DNA of 64,000 nucleotides, taken from positions 53,072,001-53,136,000 of the forward strand of contig CM114272.1 of assembly GCA_050084515.1 (NCBI GenBank). Reading direction: 5' to 3'. The stretch's first letter is position 1. Every line of letters begins with the position of its first letter. Below are positions 55,524 through 64,000 of the stretch, one piece after another. The stretch comes from Blasia pusilla (taxonomy: Eukaryota > Marchantiophyta > Marchantiopsida > Blasiales). The notes below the pieces were generated by a model. It was not told the DNA's origin. It saw only the letters and a program-made list of their open reading frames with translations, and ran no database searches. The position numbers and the translations under genes were made by a program.

Positions 55524-55743
55524 GGGCGTCTCAATTTTCTGTCCGTAGGTTTGGACGTATTGTGCGTTTTTTTTTTATGGCCTTACGGCAGGTCAGGTGG
55601 TGCCTCTTACGGCCAGACGTAGAGGCATGTTCCCGTCTATATACTTCATATCACGCGAAAAATATGGAACCTAGTAAAATGAGATACCCTTGGACGTAAA
55701 AGAGTAACGTCCGAAGACTTACGTCCCGTTATTTGAGACGCCC
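55524..55743. mobile_element. MITE of about 220 bp with 12-bp perfect terminal inverted repeats
   Basis: AGGGCGTCTCAA (55,523-55,534) and TTGAGACGCCCT (55,733-55,744) are exact reverse complements. The similarity extends inward imperfectly to about 40 bp (GTCCGTAGGTTTGGACGT versus the complement of AACGTCCGAAGACTTACG). Both ends are flanked by TA, which would fit a Tc1/mariner-type TA target duplication. There is no coding capacity. The interior has further inverted words (TTACGGC/GCCGTAA). Confidence 0.75.
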
Positions 55744-55749
55744 TAATGG

Positions 55750-58400
55750 TGGCCTTGCGTATGCCAGATCACTTATATCCCATTCTTAAGGAATGCATTA
55801 TGAGATGGATTCGACGAACACTTATAAGTGTATGGGATCCCGTATACAGTTGGAAGTCATATGCATGTCAATACTATGCTATGGTGTAATTGTGTCTCTA
55901 TTGTTTATATAATTATGGGAGAAAGTCTTTTTGATTTGGAAATACTCATATCTTTCACACATAACAATTAGACAAGAAAAAAATGTTTCTATTGATATGG
56001 ATTGTAAGAAAAAAAATTAAATTTGTGTGTATTATCATTAATCCCTTTCCTTTACGGGTTATACACTACCAAAAGTTTTTCAAACACTCTTTTATTTCCC
56101 GTGCATCCTATATGCACCTTACTAGTATATTATTATAGGAGAGTGCCCTTATATGAGCGGTCTAAATCATTATTATATATTATAATGGGAGAGTGTTCTT
56201 ATATGAGGTGCTTCCCACACGAGCCTTTGTCTTCTCGAGCTAATCTTCATTCGCCCGGACACCGGCTAGTATTACTAATAGATACATATGCAATACACAA
56301 GTTTTAATGATGAGTAAGTTGAATTATTTGTCAATGGCTTAGAACAAATCTCAAATCAACCTCCTAAATAAATTTACTCCAACTTACTTGTCAAGATGCA
56401 ATTGGTTAGGTTAAAATTATAAGAGGTCATAAGAGAGGTGTTTGAAAATCAAAAGGGCATTATCTAATAATAATTTAGATTAATAAGATATTCATTGTAA
56501 AATTAAAATATAACAAAATCTAAAAATTATGATGTGTTTACATTTTAATCAAAGACACATGTCAAAGACATAGTATGTCCAAAATACAATGAGTCGATCA
56601 ACTTTGGAAACTTTACGAGGTGATATGCAATAATAGTGTAGACATTGTTGGAAACATCCATAAAATTGTCAAAATGTGGACTATGCTACATTTCCTAGGG
56701 CTAAGCCGTGACTCTTTGATGGTTCCAAGAAAAGATTCCATACGGATTGGCCGACTAGCTAATATATGCCCATCATATTTCTCCGATAAAAAAACAATTA
56801 AATTTTTTTATATTGATTTGAGCTTTGCAAAACATCTTTTCGTTTTGTGCATCCAAATTTAATATATTGGCAATACCCCTTTGGTCGCCACTATATAATA
56901 TCCAGGGGAGGGGCTCCTTAATTAGGGCTATATGTTGGGCATTGCATATTAGCGACTTGTTGCGATCCTCGGAACATCATAATTCAAGTGGACATATATT
57001 AGGATAAAAACACGTTGGAGTCTCTCGAACGAGGCATGAGCTGCATAAGAGACACACAAGCCTAAATATATGCCTAGAATGATATTGGTTGTGATCAAGA
57101 AGGGTATGACCAAAATAACCAAACGTAGGAAGGAACTTAAGAAGGGCTCAAGTCCCACAAGAGTTGGACTCCAAGGAGGCTACAACCTAGGTTGGAATAT
57201 GATTGAATGTTTAATGACTCTCCACATTTGAAGTCATAGCATCTAGATCCAAGATGCATTTGAAATTAACAAAATGGCGTGGTAAAGCTTTTCAAGATGT
57301 GGTTCCAATACACCAAAGATCAAGACAAGCACATAAGGATAAATCTTGAACAGACTCAACATTATTGAAATGGTAATTTTGGTTGAGGTTGGGTTGAGAA
57401 CCACAAGGAGTAGCCCAAGAGGGATACTTTAGAAGAAGGAGGGGCCAAATATCTCTAGAATTATTTACATGGGGGAGGATCTTCAAGGCAATACTTTGGA
57501 GCTTGAGCCTCTCCTTGGAAACCATGGGAATTGAGCCTATAACACGAGATGAACTATGAGGTTGGAGTTAGGGTTTTAACAACAAGTCAACTCGAGCAAT
57601 CCAATATTGGACCCTAACCTTGGATCTTGACCCATGGCATATATATTGAATCATGGTTAGACTCTCATTCGATGTCCTTTGGATAGTTAAGACCACCCTA
57701 CACACTAGAGTCGTTTCAAGTTCGTAGACTATCAATGAAGTTTGTTGCAAGTCTTGAATAGCTTTCTTGTGTTGGGGAGTGAGCGATTAGGTCGATATAT
57801 GACTTTTTTTTACAACTATAGAGCATGAGGGATGACCCAAGATCCATACTTGGGAGACACAAGGTTGGTTGATCCAAAACATGGTTACCATGAGTGTGTT
57901 TGGGTGCAAATCAATAATAAAAGTGTAATGTGCAAAACGCTAATTTCCACAACATACAAGACCAGAGTTCAAGAAAGTATGTGCACAATAAGGGGGATTG
58001 CAATAATCTATGCTCCCAAAATTCTTAGACATACCAACTTGAACAAAATTTTGATGTTGAATTGACCAAATTTTTCCTATTTTCATGTATTTTCCGAGCT
58101 ATTATCATTGATACATATTTTCTCACCAATATTGTATTACTGTGAGTCGCTCATTCTTTTCTTTGAGCCATTGTAGAGCTACAACCCTCCATGGGATGAG
58201 CCTCTTGGATATGGGTTGCATGGGAATCCAACACGGTTTCTTTTCATCTTAGGTCTGATAGGTATGTAAGGCACACTTTTACACACAGAAGTGTGACCTC
58301 TAAGCTGGCGGCTACCTAATATGTGTAAGATTATCTACCAAATTTAGTAGAAGGTTACACAACAATGCATGCCATTTTATTAGCTTTGGAGACACATAGC
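55750..58400. other. AT-rich intergenic region
   Basis: No protein or RNA gene recognised. Two copies of a GGAGAGTG..CTTATATGAG word lie near 56,136-56,160 and 56,187-56,205, followed by a CCGGACACCGGCTAGT sequence near 56,258-56,273 that recalls a Helitron 3' end. Confidence 0.4.
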
Positions 58401-58473
58401 AGCACCGAGATTAGCGCAATGTGCTATCATAGGAACCGTCATCATCATCATCATCATCTTTTGGTTCCCTATT

Positions 58474-59082
58474 TTACTCAACATTTAAAGCTGATATCTC
58501 TGTGCTTGCATAAGATGCCATGCGGAATACATCAACCCCAAAATTGTCACTTGATATCTCTTGGGAGGCAGGAATGACAACTTGGTCCTTCTTTGGTGCA
58601 AGCCGGTTGGAAGATTCGGATGTCTTTCGTTCATATTTGGCACTGAAGTTGGAATATCCAAATGCGTTTGCTTCCAAGAGTTCAGTATCCTCTGCATCCA
58701 GTAGATGAGGTGTTGGATAGTATTCGTCATCGTGTTCAAAGGAAAGTGTTTCTTCAGCCAATGAGAAACAAAAGTCCTTGCTTTATGTTGTACAATCCCC
58801 GTCAACAATAGTAAAGTGATGAACACGTTCATCTTCCATCGTCTTTGTGGAGTCGGGAACGCTTGGAGATTTGGGAGTGTAGACTATAGGTATTGTGGGT
58901 TTAGGCATGGCTACTTTGCTGGATTCTCCTACATAGAGCAGCCTCTCTCGTGGTTGCTGTAATGATGGGGAAAGCTTATTAGCCTCATGGTGGCTATGTT
59001 TGAAGTGAGGAGAAGCATGAGTCCTCGACATGCTCTTTCCCTTCAAAATTTTAGACTTTCTAGCAGTCTGTCGAATAGTCAT
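58474..59082 (-). pseudogene. Hypothetical gene interrupted by one in-frame stop
   Basis: A single reading frame of 203 codons starts at ATG 59,082 and ends at TGA 58,474. It is broken only by one TAA at 58,783-58,785, after ...IVDGDCTT. The first half is basic (TARKSKILKGKSMSR, HASPHFKHSHHE, then PKPTIPIVYTPKSPS). The second is acidic and aromatic (LSFEHDDEYYPTPHLLDAED, ELLEANAFGYSNFSAK). Keeping the same frame on both sides of one stop, in AT-rich DNA, suggests real coding history. I do not recognise the family. Options are a recent pseudogene, stop readthrough, or an unseen short intron. CAT repeats (58,440-58,458) lie just beyond the stop. Confidence 0.5.
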
Positions 59083-59089
59083 AGTAGTA

Positions 59090-61800
59090 ATTAATCACTT
59101 GCAATAGTAAAGATGGCGTTTGATAATGCTTCGTGGAATAGAAAGACAATTACATGCTTCAATTCAAAAGAGAGACAAGGGAATGTTATCGAAGCTAAGC
59201 AAGTGAATAGTTTAGTAGCAATACTTGCAGATTGTAATTCTCTACTTTGTATTTCTAAATAAAGCATGTGGTGAATGAGTGAATTCACATTTACCTTCTA
59301 GATGTATTTGGTAGAAGAAGCTTATGTGAGCAAGTGAGCCTGTAGGTGTATGTGACAATGGCCCACAACAAGAGAGGCCAATATATGGGGATTCACAATC
59401 TCATGGCTATCGTACAGTAGAAAAGGTGGTAGATGTTCTCGTCGAACTAAAAGGTCGCTATCTCCACAAATTATTTATATGGGCCAGATATGGTTGAGAA
59501 ACAAAATTGAAGGTCCTCCAAATTGTTCGAAGGGCACAAATTTCAGTTACGTAATAATGGCCTGAATAGTCTGGCCGAAAGCGAATTGCCCTCACATTGG
59601 AAGCCCCCAAATCCAACCAATGGCAGATCCTCAATGATGTAGGTAAAAAATGTCAGAAATATGTGACTACGGACAAAATGGAACTTCCTAAAAAAATGGA
59701 CTCTGATTGATACTGCAACAAATACATATATTGGCATGATTGTGCATGCCAGGACTACGAGTGGAAAAGTTTGTAATGAGGATTGACATTTTTTTTAATG
59801 TGGGCAGATTATTATGCTTGTGAGTTCCACTACGAATATTAAACTCTTTAATGAGGAGGACCTGAGTTTTAAATGTGGGCAAATATAACGTACGTAAGTC
59901 CCTATTTCAAAGCCTTTTGAATGGAAAAATTAACTAAAAATAAGATGACATGAATTTACCAATAAAAAATGGACACGTTTGAAGCCTTTGGACAAGTGGC
60001 AACAAGAGCAACCCCCTTTAGAATGGGCTAACGCCCTTAATAGTATGATGACTAAATATTTCCAATGATGGAAATTTGACCTGTAACGTCTTTTGGTTGG
60101 AAATTCTTAGCAAGCCCAACAATAAAAAAACTTCATGTGAATTATTTGCACATTTGCAAGAAGCTAACATAAATAATAGTGTAGATAGATTTTTGGATGA
60201 TTTTCTACAAAGAAAAATAAAGCTTCCTTTGCTATGAGCATTATTATTTTTGTGATCCCCAATTCAAGAATACGTTTGATACGAGGTATCACAATTTGGA
60301 TTTCCCTAAAACCCCTTATTGGAAAAATATATCCTTCACTTTGAAAAATAAATTCATGTCTTTTCCTTCTTGATTTGGGAAAAAGAAACCCTTTTATATT
60401 TTCCAGTCCACATCTTCCCATGTATAAAATAAAATTACTCTTATTATTTAAAAAAATAAGCATGGTCTCAAAGTTCTCCTAATTCTCTTTCTTCTTTTTG
60501 AACCAAAATTTTCTTTTCATTTCCAAAATACAGCTTCCAAACTAAAATTCTGTAAAAACTTAAAATGTGGCATTTTTTAATATGTTCCCTCCTCAACTTA
60601 GTCTAAGGAAATATTATGAAAAATAGTGTGAAAGGTTTCACCTTTTTGTTTTTTTTCGTCTCAGAGAGTCGTATGCGAGGAAATCTTGGAAGTACAATTC
60701 GGAGGGAGGCCACCCAAGCATATAGAGAGAACATTTCATAAAAGGCCGACGATCTAAGTAATATCTATTTTGAGAAGTTGTTGTTGTTTGTGTACCATAT
60801 GGTTTCAAATCTCAAACTCGTTGGTTTAAGACTCTTTTATGAAGAATTTCAAATTTGAAAAGTAGATATGCCAATTTCTTTCATTTTAATAATTAAAATT
60901 TTCAGACTTTGTTTAAGATTGCAATTTTGTTATTAAGACTTTCTTAAATATTTTTCCACCCTATTTAAATTAAATGACTTAAGCCATTGATTTTTCTTAA
61001 ATTTTCAATGCATTGCACAATAGAAATTCTAAAACATTCAATAAATGATATGTGTCCTTGGAGAAATATTAAAATAAGTTCATGATATATTTTAAAAACT
61101 TTTTTTTCACATTTTTCCATCTTTCTTTCTCACTATTTTTTTATTTTAAATATTTTTGTAGATTTTTTTTCCACTACATATGGCATAATAGCAAAATCTT
61201 CACTATTATCAACCTTAAGGTTTAAGGAATCTAAAACTCTCTTATTGTAATTTTATTTTTTCAGATTAAAAAATTAATTAAATATGAAAATTATTTCTTT
61301 CGATTTTCAGATTTAGTTATGTTAGATTTTAGAATTTCAAATTTTTTGCCACAAAAATATATTATATTCTAACTAAATTTAATATTTTAGAAGAAAGATA
61401 AGGTTGAATTGTTTTACAAGATGGTAAGAAAGAAATAGATAAATTTTCAACAAAGAAAGTATCATGTATACAACATATATCGGTTATTGTTATATACACA
61501 CACATATAGGGTAGCAAATAATACAACTCAAAAAGCATCATATAAGTATGTACATCATCACACCTAGAGGCCACAATATGAAAATCAATTATGAAACATA
61601 TCGTTCTTTGAACCCTTGAATAAAAAATGAGTTAAACTTATCCTTAACGTGAAGGAATCATGGCCTCATGCATCATTGAGAGAACCACAATCTAATATAT
61701 GCTGAGAAAGCTCAACTATAGAAATATGAGCTTCTCAAAGCCTCATTTTAGGGATATATCCTTCTCAAAGGCCTAAGGCTCCAAGAACTTGATATATGCA
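59090..61800. other. AT-rich intergenic region
   Basis: Very AT-rich, especially 60.5-61.5 kb, with only short frames. Nothing recognised. Confidence 0.5.
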
Positions 61801-61805
61801 TCATG

Positions 61806-62118
61806 ATGTCACGTCTTTTAGGATTGATCAACGAGATCTAGTAGAGCCCTTTTAGAGATACTAGAGGAAAACCTTAGGAGGTCGAGGATGACCAGTTGAG
61901 GCCACGGGTAACTTGAGAGAGCAAGTTTTCCCCTTCGTTTCGATTCATTTGGAGCCATATTTAGGAACATATTATTTTGGGTAAGTTACCATTTTTGGTA
62001 TAATTTCATTTCCACTTTGGGAAGTGGCCCTTGACCCGTTACAGGAGGTCAAGAGCCAAGGAGGTTACCTGCGAGCATTGGTTACCATGGAGAGGGCTTG
62101 GGAGAGGGACGGGGATAT

Positions 62119-62168
<50 letters not shown>

Positions 62169-63020
62169 CATACCATGTGAGACCTTGTGATGGAGAGATT
62201 TGAATGATTTAGTTGGAAATATGTTTGTACTTCCCGTCTTGTTGTGTGGATTCTATGAGTTAGCATAGGATCGTGTATATTGTGTATATGTTTGGTGACA
62301 GCGATGTGTATGCGCACGATAATTATCTTTCTTGACTAAATAATTAAGAACCTCCAAGAAGGCCCCAATAGAGTCTCTGAAGGGCAACATGTATATACAT
62401 ATCAACAAGAGAGGATAACAAGTCATTTTTATCCCCTCCATCCTTAACTAAACACTAAAACCTTTACCGGGAAATAATATTGACTCTAACTTGACTACAA
62501 CTAATATGAAAATTATCATGTGCACATGATTACCATACAACATACACTCTTGTCGCATGCACACACATATACTCTAAGACTAACATTAGACATAACTCAT
62601 AAGACATCAAATCAATATATACACCATCACATTCAAAGGCAAAAAAATCGTCTATGTCTTACAAATACACGTTGCTATGCAACATACATCCCTGTCACCA
62701 AACACACACGATCCCATGCTAACTCATGGTATCCAACCACCGGGACAATGAGTATCAATGGTCATCTCCTTGGCTCTTGATGTGCTGTAGGAGATCAAAG
62801 GCCACTTTAAAAAATGGAAATTCAACTATTTTAAAATGATAATTTACCCGAAAAAGTAAGTTTCTCATTATTGCTCCAAATGAGTCAAAACGAAGGGGAA
62901 ACCTGCTCTCTCAAGTTACCCATGGCCTCAGTAGGTCATCCTCAACCTCCTGAGCTTGTCTTCCACTATCTTTAAAGGCCCTCTACTAGATCTCGTCGAT
63001 CTATCCTAAAAGTTGTGACA
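61806..63020. repeat. Large imperfect inverted repeat (fold-back)
   Basis: The left arm (61,806-62,312) and the reverse complement of the right arm (62,680-63,020) share long blocks. These are ACGAGATCTAGTAGAG, GAGGATGACC...TGAGGCCA.GGGTAACTTGAGAGAGCA, CCCCTTCGTTT.GA.TCATTTGGAGC, TCAAGAGCCAAGGAG, and GAGTTAGCAT.GGATCGTGT...GGTGACAG.GATGT. The left arm is longer because it carries a (GA)n tract and about 150 bp of extra sequence. A loop of about 370 bp separates the arms and contains another partial copy of the CATACAACATACA...CTAAGACTAAC part. Confidence 0.85.
62122..62166. repeat. (GA)n microsatellite, about 22 units
   Basis: An uninterrupted GA run inside the left arm of the fold-back repeat. 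It is the longest simple repeat in the window. Confidence 0.98.
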
Positions 63021-63729
63021 ACTCCTAGATAGTGGTTGGGTTCTCTAACTCTAGATAGCCAATCACCCCTCAAGAGTAACATGCACCTTTATGGTGCTAA
63101 GATAAAGAGGCCATGTGCTCTCTCGCCTAATTATTAGTTATCCACCTATTGTCCTCTTAATGAATATTGACCATGTAGGCTATGTAACACACAATATGCT
63201 TGCCTTCGTGATTTCCATGATATTGAGTTTGTAGATCATCTTCTTATGAAGCTAGCTTCAAGATATACAAAGAAATGAAAAGTGACTTAATGAAAGAAAA
63301 GGTAGTGGTTCACGAACTTGCTGAATAAGATGGGAAATTAATATCTTGATATCCCAACAAATCGATACGTTTTTTCAAGAGAGTCCAAGGAGATAGATCA
63401 ATATTTTACGAGAGGAAAAAGAAGTACCCTTGATAAGGTCATCGCTTCAGCCAAATCCTATAAGGCTTCTAAACAAGCTTCAACAACCCAAAGATAAAGA
63501 CATCATACTTTAAAATATTCATACTCATCATCCTCATCCACATCCTCGTCTGGTTCAAATAGTTAGGACTCTACTTCAAACTTCTTTAGGTATTAGAGAA
63601 ATTCGTTATAGAAGAAGAGGAAAGAAAAAAGGTCCAAGCAAAGTCACAAAAACTACTATCTCGAGACTACCATTATTCTAAAATTTATGAAAGTTGCATA
63701 GATTTGCATTCAGCTAGACCTACATCAAA

Positions 63730-63900
63730 TAAAAAGGAGAAACCCAAGAGGGATACCATAATGGATCTGATTAAGAAAATTTATGATTTGAAAGTCCAAC
63801 TCGCCAAAGACGTAGATTATTGTCCTAATCTTTGGTGTACTAACTGTACAATGCAAGGCCATGCTACATAAGAATACTATAAAGAAACTTGCACAATAAT
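63730..63900 (+). pseudogene. Retroelement Gag zinc-knuckle relic
   Basis: The plus frame from ATG 63,762 reads MDLIKKIYDLKVQLAKDVDY and then CPNLWCTNCTMQGHAT, a stop, and EYYKETC. CxxCxxxxH matches the first three ligands of a CCHC knuckle. The last cysteine position is tyrosine and a stop interrupts. The preceding 63,400-63,730, rich in S/K codons, fits a Gag linker (SYKASKQASTTQR-like). It is probably the start of a retroelement that continues beyond the window. Confidence 0.55.
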
Positions 63901-64000
63901 AACTTGGTGGACAAGGATACTATGGGGAATGGTAGTTGGATGGATTCAGATCAACGGGATGAATATAATACAGGCAATATCCTCGACCAGTAGTAAGAAG

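Noticed and set aside
55298-55699. 133-residue plus-strand frame upstream of the J-protein gene
   Set aside because: It crosses into the MITE at 55,524 and overlaps an equally open minus-strand frame. No recognisable motif.
56110-56280. Complete small Helitron
   Set aside because: A plausible 3' end (CCGGACACCGGCTAGT) exists, but no clear 5' TC end or empty site could be defined, so it is only mentioned as a possibility.
1-64000. CRISPR arrays, rRNA genes, tRNA genes, prokaryotic operons
   Set aside because: None seen. The tandem repeats found have no CRISPR-like short repeat and unique spacer structure, and all genes are of eukaryotic form.

Overview
The window looks like nuclear DNA of a land plant. 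It holds spliced genes with GT-AG introns (and two introns that fit GC-AG), a secreted class III peroxidase with the classical four-exon layout (a plant-specific family), Copia retrotransposons, MITE-like elements and GA/CT microsatellites. A spliced M23 (LytM/lysostaphin-type) peptidase hints at a non-seed plant such as a bryophyte or lycophyte, because some of these keep peptidoglycan around the plastid. I cannot name the species.

Layout. 0-15 kb is AT-rich and repeat-dominated. A strongly diverged tandem repeat of about 175 bp covers roughly 1.3-11.3 kb, and a second, related-looking repeat covers 11.8-14.6 kb. Into the first array are inserted a nearly complete but inactivated Copia element (3,604-8,942, minus strand, with LTRs, primer site, polypurine tract and target duplication) and a small terminal-inverted-repeat element (9,167-9,460) whose sister copy lies at 136-482. 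15-20 kb is AT-rich with nothing recognised. 20-40 kb is visibly GC-richer and gene-bearing: the peroxidase (26,693-28,700, plus) and the M23 peptidase (37,407 to about 39,850, minus), separated by non-coding DNA with minisatellites, hairpins and a cluster of G-box/ABRE sites. 40-50 kb returns to AT-rich DNA with a second, decayed Copia element (about 45.7-47.9 kb). 50.4-54.6 kb holds a six-exon minus-strand gene for an 842-residue J-domain protein, followed upstream by a 222-bp MITE (55.5 kb). 55.8-64 kb is AT-rich with one hypothetical ORF broken by a single stop codon (58.5-59.1 kb), a large fold-back repeat (61.8-63.0 kb) and a Gag zinc-knuckle relic at the right edge.

The three main genes do not form a pathway. 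The peroxidase acts in the apoplast or cell wall, the M23 peptidase probably cleaves peptidoglycan-like peptides (plastid location is inferred), and the J-protein is a co-chaperone with a long acidic disordered region. Most longer open frames elsewhere are chance frames in GC-rich DNA and are not called. All splice sites were chosen by eye from consensus signals, reading phase and protein homology, so transcript data could move them.
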